Source: Aminomonas paucivorans DSM 12260
GTDB taxonomy: Bacteria > Synergistota > Synergistia > Synergistales > Synergistaceae
Length of the DNA stretch: 64,000 bases
Direction: 5' to 3'
Assembly: GCF_000165795.1 (NCBI RefSeq)
Contig: NZ_CM001022.1
Coordinates: 2,203,812 to 2,267,811 of the forward strand
A program made the position numbers and the translations under genes. Positions 25,602 to 33,083 of the stretch are shown piece after piece (position 1 is the first letter of the stretch; the number at the start of each line of letters is the position of its first letter). Below the pieces are notes generated by a model that searched no databases, was not told the origin of the DNA, and saw nothing but the letters and a program-made list of their open reading frames with translations.

Positions 25602-26861
25602 TCAGTCCTCCCGGAAGGATTCCAGCACCGGGAGCAGCATCATGGCCACGATGCCCCCGGAGAATCCGTTGTTGTAGAGGTTCAGTCCCCCGTGGACGCT
25701 GGCCACGGACATGGCCACCACCAGGTGCAGAAACCCCGCCGCCACTCCCGCCAGGACCCCGAAGGCTCCCGCCACGGGGGCCAGGGTGGCCCCGAAGAGC
25801 GCCGCCAGCACCGCCCCCGGGCTGTCCACGGGCCACACGGAGAGGACCGCCCCCAGCCAGACCCCGAAGACCACCGGGACCGTGTTGCGCAGGTGCTGCC
25901 CGAACCCCCCGAACCCCGCCAGGGTCAGCAGCCCCCCCAGGGTGGGACCGTTCAGGTCTCCCCCCACCGCGATCAGGTAGGCCAGTCCGGCCAGGCCCAG
26001 GGCTCCCATGTTGACCAGGGAGGGGCCGAAGCCGGAGTACTGCACGAAATCCGAGACCAGACGACCGGAGGAACGGTACAGTTCCCGCAGCCCCGGGAGA
26101 CAGCGAGGCTGGATCGCCAGCCCCGTGAAGACCATGGCGGAGAAGAAGCACCCCGTGGGAAGAAGCAGGGTGTCGTATCCCCCTTCCATCCAGTAGAAGC
26201 CCCCTTCCAGGGGGATCCCCAGGGCCCGAAGGAGGGCCATGCACACCAGTCCCAGGAAACCGCAGGCAAACCCCACGTTGTAGAGGTTGTAGCCCTGATG
26301 GGCGGACAAAAGGTGTTTCGCCAGGGGAGGAAGGAAGAACCCCGTCGCCACGCCCCCCAGCAGCCCCAGGAGGAAGGAGCCGGGGCCCGGGCCCAGGGGG
26401 GTCAGGGAGACCCCGAAGGTCAGCTCGCTCACCAGGGGAGCCAGGGCGGTGCCGAAGAGGGCGATGAGGAGGTGATCCCGGAAGGCCACCCCTCGGAGAC
26501 GGCCGTAGAGCCACACTCCCAGGAGGATGGGCCAGACGTTGTAGAGGTTCTTTCCGAAGAGGCCGAACCCCGTGACGGTGAACACCGCTGCCAGGCCGGG
26601 CCCCGTGAGCCGGGCTCCCTGGGCGGCCAGAAGCCCCAGGACGCAGAGTCCCAGAAATCCCGCGTTGACGAAGGCCGCCGCCCCGCCCAGGAGCACGTAG
26701 TCCGTGATCAGGGTGGCGGGACTGGTCAGGATGCGGGACAGCCCCGCAAAAAGCTCCTCCACGTCCCCTCCGCAACGGAGGATCCCGAAGAACACCAGTC
26801 CCCAGAGAAACAGGGACACCACGCAGTAACGCCGGAACTCCCTTCTGCTCTCTTCATCCAT
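25602..26861 (-). CDS. DUF1576 polytopic membrane protein with internal duplication
   Basis: A 419-aa membrane protein of DUF1576, function unknown. The two halves are clearly related. FGKNLYNVWPILLGVWLYG with LIALFGTALAPLVSE and GYNLYNVGFACGFLG in the first half correspond to FGQHLRNTVPVVFGVWLGA with VLAALFGATLAPVAG and GLNLYNNGFSGGIVA in the second. Such an inverted or tandem repeat is usual for secondary transporters and channels. The ATG at 26859-26861 opens MDEESRREFRRYC. It is the first gene of the minus-strand run that continues into the unknown 114-aa gene and the SMR/GT set. Confidence 0.82.
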   Translation of the reverse strand: MDEESRREFRRYCVVSLFLWGLVFFGILRCGGDVEELFAGLSRILTSPATLITDYVLLGGAAAFVNAGFLGLCVLGLLAAQGARLTGPGLAAVFTVTGFGLFGKNLYNVWPILLGVWLYGRLRGVAFRDHLLIALFGTALAPLVSELTFGVSLTPLGPGPGSFLLGLLGGVATGFFLPPLAKHLLSAHQGYNLYNVGFACGFLGLVCMALLRALGIPLEGGFYWMEGGYDTLLLPTGCFFSAMVFTGLAIQPRCLPGLRELYRSSGRLVSDFVQYSGFGPSLVNMGALGLAGLAYLIAVGGDLNGPTLGGLLTLAGFGGFGQHLRNTVPVVFGVWLGAVLSVWPVDSPGAVLAALFGATLAPVAGAFGVLAGVAAGFLHLVVAMSVASVHGGLNLYNNGFSGGIVAMMLLPVLESFRED

Positions 26862-27070
26862 GGGACGGGCTCCGGCGGTCTCTCATCGGGGCGGGGAAAG
26901 GGATCGAGTCGTACGCTTCATGGGACCACACCTCCTGGCACAAAGCCGTGGGATCGTCAGGGGGTCTTTTCTGGAGGGCCGCTTCGTCCGTTTGATCGGC
27001 TCATCGCGAAACGGGGATCGACCGAATCCTCCCCCTTTTGAACCAAATGAAGAAAGACATACCAAGCTCA

Positions 27071-27100
27071 GGGTAGCACGAAGCGGGCGTCCCCGCCAAG
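27071..27100 (-). promoter_or_regulatory. Weak candidate promoter upstream of the DUF1576 gene
   Basis: On the minus strand TTGGCG (27095-27100), 18 bases, TACCCT (27071-27076). The same TACCCT-type -10 occurs upstream of the nitroreductase gene. It would give a leader of about 200 bases; nothing else was recognised in 26862-27107. Confidence 0.25.
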
Positions 27101-27107
27101 CAGGGCC

Positions 27108-28226
27108 TCACTCGGGGGAGGGCGACGGATCGGGCTCTTCCCACAGCTCCCGAAACCGGGCCAGGTCCCCTTCCCGGGGAACCCGAAGCCTCACGGCCCT
27201 TGCCCCGAGCCCGGGATAGGCCCTCCCCGATTCGGTCCGGATCCCCCGGCGCAGAAAGGTCTCGTAGAGGTCCTCCCCCGGATCCTCCGCCACCCCCAGG
27301 AGGAGGGGGACCTCCGGGTCCGTGGCGGCCGTCCGCAGTCCCGGTACGCCCCCCAGGACCTTCAGGACCTCCCGCTTGAGGAAAGCCACGGCGGCCCGGC
27401 TTCGGGCGGGGAAATCCCGTTCTTTCAGGGCCTCGCAGGCCAGCTCCGTCCCCAGGGCGCTCACCTCGAAGGGGGGGGTGGACCACCCCAGGACCTCCCG
27501 GAGCTGCGGGTCCCGCACCACCCCATACCCCACCCGAAGTCCCGCCAGTCCCCAGCCCTTGGAGAAGGAGCGCACCACCGTCACGGCGGGATGGTCCAGG
27601 TTCAGGGCGGACTCCGCCTCGGGGAGGAACTCCCCGTAGGCCTCGTCGACCAAAAGAGACGCCCCGCAGTCGCCGCACCGCTCCGCCAGCCGGGCCACGT
27701 CCCCCAGCGGAAGGACCTGTCCCGTGGGGTTGTGGGGGCGGTCCAGGTACACCGCCGAGTCCCCCGGGGCGACCTCCCGGAGGAGGCGTTCCGGCTCCAG
27801 GGCGTACTCCGGGAAAAAAAGGGGGAGGGAGCGGGCCTCCATCCCCGAGAAGCGGGCCTGGAAGGGAAAGTCGGGGAACTGGGGCGAAAGCCCCAGCAGG
27901 GAGGCGCCGGGACGAGCCAGCACCCGCAGGAGGGACAAAAGCACCCCCATGGAACCGCAGCCCAGAAGGACCTGCTCGGGGCGGAAGAGCCCGTCCCAGG
28001 CGGAGGACAGGGCCTCCGCCAATGGCCCCTCTCCCCGGGGGTAGGGGGCCAGATCCAACCCCGAAAGGGGCTCCCGGAGGCGTGCGGCCACCCGGGGGGA
28101 CATCCCCAGGGGGTTGACCCCCAGGGAGCAGTCCACCTCGTAGGGACGAGGCTCCTGGTGGAGACAGTACAGGTCGGGGCGTTGGTCCCCCGCCGCCCCC
28201 AGCCGGTCCCGCCAGGTCCTCCTCAC
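27108..28226 (-). CDS. PLP-dependent aminotransferase, threonine-phosphate decarboxylase/HisC-like
   Basis: A 372-aa fold-type I PLP enzyme. It opens with a CobD-like segment (CSLGVNPLGMSPRVAARL) and contains the RPHNPTGQ motif near residue 162. DEAYGEFLP follows near 193, and the PLP lysine sits in SFSKGWGLAGLR near 223. These fit the histidinol-phosphate aminotransferase/threonine-phosphate decarboxylase (CobD) group. The N-terminal form favours CobD-type over HisC, but no cobalamin genes are adjacent. It starts at GTG 28224-28226 overlapping the stop of a membrane-protein gene, so they are coupled. Confidence 0.8.
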   Translation of the reverse strand: MRRTWRDRLGAAGDQRPDLYCLHQEPRPYEVDCSLGVNPLGMSPRVAARLREPLSGLDLAPYPRGEGPLAEALSSAWDGLFRPEQVLLGCGSMGVLLSLLRVLARPGASLLGLSPQFPDFPFQARFSGMEARSLPLFFPEYALEPERLLREVAPGDSAVYLDRPHNPTGQVLPLGDVARLAERCGDCGASLLVDEAYGEFLPEAESALNLDHPAVTVVRSFSKGWGLAGLRVGYGVVRDPQLREVLGWSTPPFEVSALGTELACEALKERDFPARSRAAVAFLKREVLKVLGGVPGLRTAATDPEVPLLLGVAEDPGEDLYETFLRRGIRTESGRAYPGLGARAVRLRVPREGDLARFRELWEEPDPSPSPE

Positions 28227-28705
28227 GACCCCGTCAGTTCCAGCAACCAGCGGTAGAAGTCCAGCTGGTGGGGGTAGAGGCAGAAGGAGGCGAACATGCC
28301 CATGGGGATGATGGAGCGCAGGGAGGCGGTGAAGGAGAGGCGCTCCTCCCGTCGGGCGATGCGGGCCAGGGGGATCTGGCAGGCCAAAAACCCCAGGACA
28401 TAGAAGGGCACCCGGCTCCCCGCCGCGGGGTCAGCGGCGAAGCGAAGGGTGCGTTCGGCGCAGTAGGCGGTCCACCCCGTCTGGAGGAGGATCTCCCCGG
28501 ACAGCACCAGGGCACAGAGCAGGGCGGCCAGGATCCGGGGGATGCGCTGCCCCTCCAGATCCCCGCCCCGGGCGGCGTCCTCGAACCCCCTGCGGACCCG
28601 GGCAAGCGGGGGCCCCACCCATCGCTCGAAGCTTACGGAGAAGATCACCCCCCAGGTGGCCAGACCCAGGAGAAAGCGCCCCAAGAGCACCCCGTCACCC
28701 CCCAT
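28223..28705 (-). CDS. Unknown four-helix membrane protein coupled to the CobD/HisC-like gene
   Basis: A protein of about 160 aa with four hydrophobic segments (LLGRFLLGLATWGVIFSVSF, ILAALLCALVLSGEILLQ, VPFYVLGFLACQIPLA, SIIPMGMFASFCLY). No family was recognised. The start is uncertain: ATG 28703-28705 is used, but GTG at 28688-28690 with GGGGGGTGA upstream is equally plausible. Its TGA overlaps the GTG of the aminotransferase gene, so the two are co-translated. Confidence 0.65.
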   Translation of the reverse strand: MGGDGVLLGRFLLGLATWGVIFSVSFERWVGPPLARVRRGFEDAARGGDLEGQRIPRILAALLCALVLSGEILLQTGWTAYCAERTLRFAADPAAGSRVPFYVLGFLACQIPLARIARREERLSFTASLRSIIPMGMFASFCLYPHQLDFYRWLLELTGS

Positions 28706-28721
28706 TTCGACGTCCCGGCGG

Positions 28722-28751
28722 TTGGACCCGCCCTGCTTCCCATGATACACT
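28722..28751 (+). promoter_or_regulatory. Candidate promoter for the DMT exporter gene
   Basis: TTGGAC (28722-28727), an 18-base spacer and TACACT (28746-28751) lie 75 bases before the start codon and within the divergent gap. Consensus match is moderate. Confidence 0.35.
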
Positions 28752-28825
28752 CCTCGCCGTGCCCCTTCTCCTGCGGGCACCCCACAAAACGAAGGCTGTT
28801 TCCCCCTTCAAGGAGGCAAAACAAC

Positions 28826-29722
28826 ATGAAAAACTCCACAAGAACCTTCCTGGCGGACGGGGGGATCCTCCTGGCCGCAGCCCTTTGGGGCGTGGGCTTC
28901 GGGGTGCTCAAGGACGTGCTGGACTACCTGCCCCCCTTCACCCTCCTGGTTCTGCGCTTCCTCCCCGGCGGCGTCCTGCTGGGGCTTTTCTTCCTGAGAC
29001 GTTTCCGGGAAACGGGATGGGACGACCTTCGCGACGGGGCACTGGTGGGGCTGCTGCTCTTCGGGGGGTTCGCCTGCCAGACCACGGGGCTTCAGTGGAC
29101 CACCGCAGGCAAACAGGCCTTCCTCACCGCCACCTACGTCCTCCTGGTGCCCTTTTTCTCCTGGGGGATCCACCGGGCTTTCCCGGGAGGTCGAGTCTTC
29201 GCCGCCTCCGGCATCTGCCTGGCGGGGATGTCCCTCCTGACCCTCCGGGGGGCTTCGGGGATCAACCTGGGGGACGGGCTCACCCTGGTGTCTGCGGTGT
29301 TCTTCGCGGGGCACCTGATGGCGGTGGAGCGGTTCACCCGTCGACGGGACCCCCTGGTCCTGGCGTCCCTCCAGATGGTCGTCCTGGGGCTGTGCGCCCT
29401 TCCCTTCGCTCTCTTCGAACGACCGGACCTGGGGGGGATCCCCCTGCGGGGCTGGATCGGCTTCGGCTACATGTTGCTGTTCTGCACCATCGGGGCCTTC
29501 GCCCTGCAGAACCTGGCGCAGAAGTACACCCCCTCCACGCATGCGGCGCTGCTCTTCTCCACGGAGGCTCTCTTCGGGGCCGCCTCGGGGGTGCTGCTCC
29601 TGGGGGAGACCTTCACCCCTCCCATGGCCACGGGGGCGGCCCTGATGATGGGGGCCATCCTGCTGGTGGAACTCCCCATCCCCTTCCTCCGGAAGGGCCC
29701 TTCCCCCGAAACCCGATCCTGA
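28826..29722 (+). CDS. DMT superfamily transporter (two EamA domains)
   Basis: A 298-aa inner-membrane carrier with ten hydrophobic segments in two EamA repeats. The first begins DGGILLAAALWGVGFGVLKD with FLPGGVLLGLFFLRRF; the second has GDGLTLVSAVFFAGHLMAVE and ends with the typical ALLFSTEALFGAASGVLLLG. Such proteins export amino acids or metabolites. The ATG at 28826 follows AAGGAGG with nine bases between. The downstream gene is convergent and shares the terminator region. Confidence 0.88.
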   Translation: MKNSTRTFLADGGILLAAALWGVGFGVLKDVLDYLPPFTLLVLRFLPGGVLLGLFFLRRFRETGWDDLRDGALVGLLLFGGFACQTTGLQWTTAGKQAFLTATYVLLVPFFSWGIHRAFPGGRVFAASGICLAGMSLLTLRGASGINLGDGLTLVSAVFFAGHLMAVERFTRRRDPLVLASLQMVVLGLCALPFALFERPDLGGIPLRGWIGFGYMLLFCTIGAFALQNLAQKYTPSTHAALLFSTEALFGAASGVLLLGETFTPPMATGAALMMGAILLVELPIPFLRKGPSPETRS

Positions 29723-29738
29723 AAGCCCGGGGAAGGAC

Positions 29739-29772
29739 AAAAAAAGGGCGGCCTCCCGAAGGAGACCGCCCT
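29739..29772 (-). terminator. Terminator of the cold-shock gene
   Basis: The stem pairs 29745-29756 with 29761-29772 (11 of 12 pairs) around a four-base TTCG-type loop and is followed on the minus strand by a run of seven T residues. This is a textbook intrinsic terminator. It may also stop plus-strand readthrough from the DMT gene. Confidence 0.9.
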
Positions 29773-29794
29773 GAAGGAATCGAAGCCGTCAGAA

Positions 29795-29998
29795 CTACAG
29801 CTTCACCACGTTGGCCGCTTGTTCGCCCTTGGGCCCCATCTCCACGTCCAGGGAAACCCGCACACCCTCGTCGAGGGCCTTGTAGCCGTCCATCTTGATG
29901 GCGCTGAAATGGCAGAAAACGTCGCGCCCCTCGTCAGTGGTGATAAACCCATAGCCCTTCGTCGCGTTGAACCACTTCACGGTACCTTGAGTCGCCAA
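29795..29998 (-). CDS. csp: Cold-shock domain protein (CspA family)
   Basis: A 67-aa single cold-shock domain protein that binds single-stranded RNA/DNA. It carries RNP1 as KGYGFITTD and RNP2 as DVFCHFSAI and ends EQAANVVKL, the family norm. Initiation is at TTG 29996-29998 with AGGAGG upstream; a longer reading frame extends past it but would cross the promoter. A strong promoter lies about 70 bases upstream, and an intrinsic terminator follows, so it is a monocistronic unit. Confidence 0.93.
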   Translation of the reverse strand: MATQGTVKWFNATKGYGFITTDEGRDVFCHFSAIKMDGYKALDEGVRVSLDVEMGPKGEQAANVVKL

Positions 29999-30068
29999 AG
30001 TGTTGCCTCCTGAATGAGTCCTTACTAGAGAAGGACGGTTTCGCCGGACCTTCACGGCCAGCTGCTGT

Positions 30069-30097
30069 ACTGTACCTTCCCCGAAAGATTCCGTCAA
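30069..30097 (-). promoter_or_regulatory. Promoter of the cold-shock gene
   Basis: On the minus strand TTGACG (30092-30097), exactly 17 bases, TACAGT (30069-30074). The predicted 5' leader of about 65 bases contains a possible hairpin formed by AAGG and CCTT arms around CGAAA, placed just before the ribosome site. Confidence 0.75.
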
Positions 30098-30107
30098 TCC
30101 CCCGGAT

Positions 30108-30326
30108 TTACCACGTCAGCAAGCGAAGCAGCAACCGCACCGCCCCTCCGGGGGTCAGGCCGCGCCCCGCCGCAAACCCCGCGGCCAGGGATCCCCCCAG
30201 GGTGAACCAGGGGTGCCGACCCGCCCAGCGGAGGGGGTCCGCCCCCTGAGCCGCCTCCAGAAAGCGGGCCTTGGCCCGATCCGCCTCTAGCTTCGGATCC
30301 GGTTGTGCACGGTCCACCCAAGCCAC
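30108..30326 (-). CDS. Small envelope protein, third member of a YqjD/YqjE-like trio
   Basis: A 72-aa protein with one short C-terminal hydrophobic region ([16 protein letters not shown]) after a charged, amphipathic N-terminus ([16 protein letters not shown]). No family was recognised, but its layout is like YqjK/DUF883-type companions. It starts at a GTG inside the preceding gene (overlap about 40 bases). A later GTG in frame, four codons downstream, is also possible. Confidence 0.55.
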   Translation of the reverse strand: MAWVDRAQPDPKLEADRAKARFLEAAQGADPLRWAGRHPWFTLGGSLAAGFAAGRGLTPGGAVRLLLRLLTW

Positions 30327-30565
30327 CCCCCCAGGGCGACGAACAGCCCCCCCGTGATGCCCGAGGCGGCCACGGGGCCCCAGAGCCGGGCCAGGACGAG
30401 ATACCCCCCCCGCCCCAGAAGGGCCAGGCCCAGGGCGACGCAGAACCCCGCCACCAGCACCAGGGTCGCCCCGGTGGCGGCCTCCACGGCCCGGCGTCGA
30501 AGGAGTTTGGCCTCCGCCTCCACCAGGTCGCAGAAGGCCACCACCAGGCGGGAAAGGGCCTCCAT
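30287..30565 (-). CDS. YqjE-like (holin superfamily III) small membrane protein
   Basis: A 92-aa protein with two membrane segments (GATLVLVAGFCVALGLALLG and [20 protein letters not shown]) after an amphipathic LSRLVVAFCDLVEAEAKLL helix. This is the YqjE/DUF1469 pattern of inner-membrane stress proteins. Its ATG is one base after the stop of the DUF883-like gene. Confidence 0.72.
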   Translation of the reverse strand: MEALSRLVVAFCDLVEAEAKLLRRRAVEAATGATLVLVAGFCVALGLALLGRGGYLVLARLWGPVAASGITGGLFVALGGWLGWTVHNRIRS

Positions 30566-30566
30566 C

Positions 30567-30905
30567 CTACCGACGCCGCATCAGGGCTCCCAGCAGAAGC
30601 CCCGCCCCGAAGGCCAGGGCCGCCGTAGCCAGGGGAGACTCTCCCAGGGCGGACTCCACGCGCCCCACCGCCTCCCGGCTGGGGTCGCCCACCTTCTCCA
30701 GACCCCGGTTCCAGAGGTCCGCAACCCGCTTCCCCGCCGTCTCCAGGAGATCCTGGATCTTGCGGACGTCCGGGGACAGAGGCTCTTCCCCCTGCACCGC
30801 CCCCGTGTCCACCCGGCCTCGAAGCTGGGCCACCTCTTCCGTCAGGGCCTCCAGTCGCGCCAGCACCTCCGCCTCCCGGCTCTCCGGGGTCATCGCCTCG
30901 GCCAT
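30567..30905 (-). CDS. DUF883-like (YqjD/ElaB type) membrane-anchored protein
   Basis: A 112-aa protein with a charged, coiled-coil-forming N-terminus (EAEVLARLEALTEEVAQL, then DVRKIQDLLETAGKRV) and a C-terminal anchor ATAALAFGAGLLLGAL ending in RRR. This is the layout of tail-anchored, ribosome-associated YqjD/ElaB. AAGGAGGGGG precedes the ATG at 30903-30905. It leads a compact three-gene set that looks like the enterobacterial yqjD-yqjE-yqjK arrangement. Confidence 0.75.
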   Translation of the reverse strand: MAEAMTPESREAEVLARLEALTEEVAQLRGRVDTGAVQGEEPLSPDVRKIQDLLETAGKRVADLWNRGLEKVGDPSREAVGRVESALGESPLATAALAFGAGLLLGALMRRR

Positions 30906-30954
30906 GCACGCCCCCTCCTTCCCCAGGTTCGGTGTTGGATCTCGATGCTTCATT

Positions 30955-32037
30955 CTAGCATCGGGGTGACTCGCCGTCCTCCCGGCGCAACCGTTCCAGA
31001 AGTTTGCGACACCCCGCGGAGGCGGGAAGCCCCGCCGCCTCTTCGGGGGTCCACCAGGTCCCCTGCCCCGGGGTGGACTTCCACCCCTCCGGCAGGTCCA
31101 GCAGGAACCCCAGCAGGCGGACCCGGGTGCGGAGGAAGGCGTGGCGGACCTCGCAGCAGGGTTGGGGGATCTCCACCTCCCCCAGGAGGGGCGCCAATTC
31201 CCGCCCCAGGGCCACTCCGGGGTCCTCCCCCTCCTCCAGGAGCCGCCAGGGGAACTCCCAGAACCCCGCCCAGAGACCCCGGGGGGGACGCCGCCGCAGC
31301 AGCAGCTTTCCCCGGTGACGCACCAGCCCCGCCACCCCCAGGGCCTGGACCGAGGCACCCCGTGAGACCTTTTCGGGACGCAGCGCCTCGGTGCCGCGCC
31401 ACCGGGCCAGACAGCAGGAGACGAGGGGACAGACGGGGCACCGGGGAGAGGAGGGGACACAGACCAGGGCTCCCAGCTCCATGAAGGCCTGATTACAGTC
31501 CCGGGCCCTCCCGGGGGGGATGAGGGAAAGGGCCAGGGCCTCCAGCTCTTTGCGCCCCTTCCCCTGGAAGGTGCCGGGGAGGTCGAACCACCGGGCCAAG
31601 ACCCGGACCACGTTGCCGTCCACCGCCGGGGCGGGGAGGTTGTAGGCGATGCTGCGCACCGCCCCCACGGTGTAGCTCCCCAGGCCGGGAAGGGACCGGA
31701 GAACCCCTTCGTCCTCCGGAGGTTCCCGGTACCCCAGGGCGTTCAGGCGGGCCGCCGCCTCCCGCAGGAAACGGGCGCGGCGGTAGTAGCCCAGGCCGGT
31801 CCAGAGGGCCAGGACCTCCTCCTCCGGAGCCCCCGCCAGGGCCTCCAGGGTGGGGAAGCGCTCCAGAAACCGGAGGAAGTAGGGCACCGCCGCCTCCATC
31901 CGGGTCTGCTGGAGCAGGATCTCCGAGAGCAGCACCTCGTAGGGACGATAGGTACGCCGCCAGGGGAGGTCCCGCCCTTCCCGGGCAAACCACTCCAGAA
32001 GGAGGGGCACGCCCCTCCGAGGATCCGAAACCCCCAC
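30955..32037 (-). CDS. mutY: A/G-specific adenine glycosylase
   Basis: A 360-aa base-excision repair glycosylase that removes adenine opposite 8-oxoguanine. The catalytic Glu is in SEILLQQT near residue 38, the helix-hairpin-helix is LPGLGSYTVGAV near 115, and the catalytic Asp is in AVDGNVVRVL near 138. The 4Fe-4S loop has the C-x6-C-x2-C-x5-C spacing (CVPSSPRCPVCPLVSCC). A C-terminal NUDIX-like 8-oxoG recognition domain (about 235-350) is present. It starts at GTG 32035-32037 with GGAAGGAGG upstream. Confidence 0.93.
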   Translation of the reverse strand: MGVSDPRRGVPLLLEWFAREGRDLPWRRTYRPYEVLLSEILLQQTRMEAAVPYFLRFLERFPTLEALAGAPEEEVLALWTGLGYYRRARFLREAAARLNALGYREPPEDEGVLRSLPGLGSYTVGAVRSIAYNLPAPAVDGNVVRVLARWFDLPGTFQGKGRKELEALALSLIPPGRARDCNQAFMELGALVCVPSSPRCPVCPLVSCCLARWRGTEALRPEKVSRGASVQALGVAGLVRHRGKLLLRRRPPRGLWAGFWEFPWRLLEEGEDPGVALGRELAPLLGEVEIPQPCCEVRHAFLRTRVRLLGFLLDLPEGWKSTPGQGTWWTPEEAAGLPASAGCRKLLERLRREDGESPRC

Positions 32038-32089
32038 CGTCCCGCCTCCTTCCCCCGTTCCGACGGTCCAGTCTACCAGTTCGGTCGGC

Positions 32090-32118
32090 TTGTGACCCCC
32101 CGGGGGACATGCTACCCT
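32090..32118 (+). promoter_or_regulatory. Candidate promoter for the nitroreductase gene
   Basis: TTGTGA (32090-32095), 17 bases, TACCCT (32113-32118), about 70 bases before the start codon. The spacer contains a CCCCCCGGGGG palindromic run. Confidence 0.4.
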
Positions 32119-32185
32119 GGCCCTGCGAGATGCTGCCCAGACGCATCAACGCCAAGCTCGGACAATCGGATAAGGGGGGAAGATC

Positions 32186-32818
32186 ATGAACGTGCTGGTG
32201 GCCATCCACGAACGGCGATCCATCCAGTTCTTCGATCCGCAGCGGGAGGTGGATCCCCATCTGCTGCGGGAACTCCTGGAGACGGCCAACCTGGCCCCCT
32301 CCTCCTTCAACCTGCAGCCCTGGGACGTGATCACCCTGCAGGACCGGGAGAACAAGAAGAAGCTCCGGGCCTGCGCCTTCGACCAGCCCAAGGTGGAGGA
32401 GGCGGGAGCGGTGCTCATCCTGGTGGCGAACCCCCGGGGGGTGGAGGAGCACATCGACCCGGTGCTGGACCGGATGATCGAACTGGGCTACCTGAAGCCC
32501 GAGGCCCGGGAGAAGACCCGGGGAATGCCCTTCGGCCTCTACGGTCAGGATCCGGACTCGGTCTCCCGCAAGCTCTTCGCGGTGAAGAACGCGGCGCTCT
32601 TCGCCATGAACCTCATGGTGGCCGCCCGGGGTTACGGCCTGGAGACCCACCCCATGGACGGCTTCCAGGAGGACAAGGTGAAGGAGGCCTTCGGGATCCC
32701 CCAGGACCGGCTGGTGCCCATGCTCATCGCGGTGGGACACCTCAAGCCGGGGACTCAGCTTCTGCCCCGGGGGTATCGGCGCCCCGTGGAGGACTTCGTC
32801 CACCCCGAACGCTTCTGA
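32186..32818 (+). CDS. Nitroreductase-family flavoprotein
   Basis: A 210-aa FMN-dependent oxidoreductase of the nitroreductase family. The N-terminal AIHERRSIQFFDP motif with RRS for phosphate binding, APSSFNLQPWDVITL near residue 38, and a C-terminal VGHLKPG segment are standard. It could reduce nitro compounds, quinones or flavins with NAD(P)H; the true substrate is not evident. AAGGGGGGAAG precedes the ATG. Confidence 0.9.
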   Translation: MNVLVAIHERRSIQFFDPQREVDPHLLRELLETANLAPSSFNLQPWDVITLQDRENKKKLRACAFDQPKVEEAGAVLILVANPRGVEEHIDPVLDRMIELGYLKPEAREKTRGMPFGLYGQDPDSVSRKLFAVKNAALFAMNLMVAARGYGLETHPMDGFQEDKVKEAFGIPQDRLVPMLIAVGHLKPGTQLLPRGYRRPVEDFVHPERF

Positions 32819-32825
32819 CGCCTCC

Positions 32826-33023
32826 ATGGACACCCTCTTCCGCCTCTCGGGCATCCTGGCCCTCACAAGCCTGGTCGTGGCGGCAACCACGGGGCTTTTC
32901 GGGGCGGCCCTGAGGCGACGGTTCCCGGGCCCCTGGGTCCTGCGGGTCCACAGAACCGCGGGGATCGCCGCCCTCGCCTCCGCCCTGCTGCACGGGGGGA
33001 TCGTCCACCTGTACTACCGATAG
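32826..33023 (+). CDS. Unknown 65-aa membrane protein
   Basis: A small protein with two predicted membrane helices (LSGILALTSLVVAATTGLFG and TAGIAALASALLHGGIVHL) and three histidines near the second helix (VHRTAG, LLHGG, VHLYY). This is reminiscent of fragments of cytochrome b561-like or cytochrome b-type domains, but too short to assign. It begins seven bases after the nitroreductase stop, without a good ribosome site, so translation may be coupled. Confidence 0.55.
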   Translation: MDTLFRLSGILALTSLVVAATTGLFGAALRRRFPGPWVLRVHRTAGIAALASALLHGGIVHLYYR

Positions 33024-33063
33024 AAAAAAGCGGGGGGCCGGCGCAAGCGCGCCGGTCCCCCGC
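33024..33063 (-). terminator. Intrinsic terminator of nhaC
   Basis: A 15-pair stem (33030-33044 with 33049-33063, one G-U pair) with a four-base loop is followed on the minus strand by six T residues. It lies 20 bases beyond the nhaC stop and also ends the convergent plus-strand unit. Confidence 0.92.
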
Positions 33064-33083
33064 AGTCCCTTCCCCGGCGGGGA

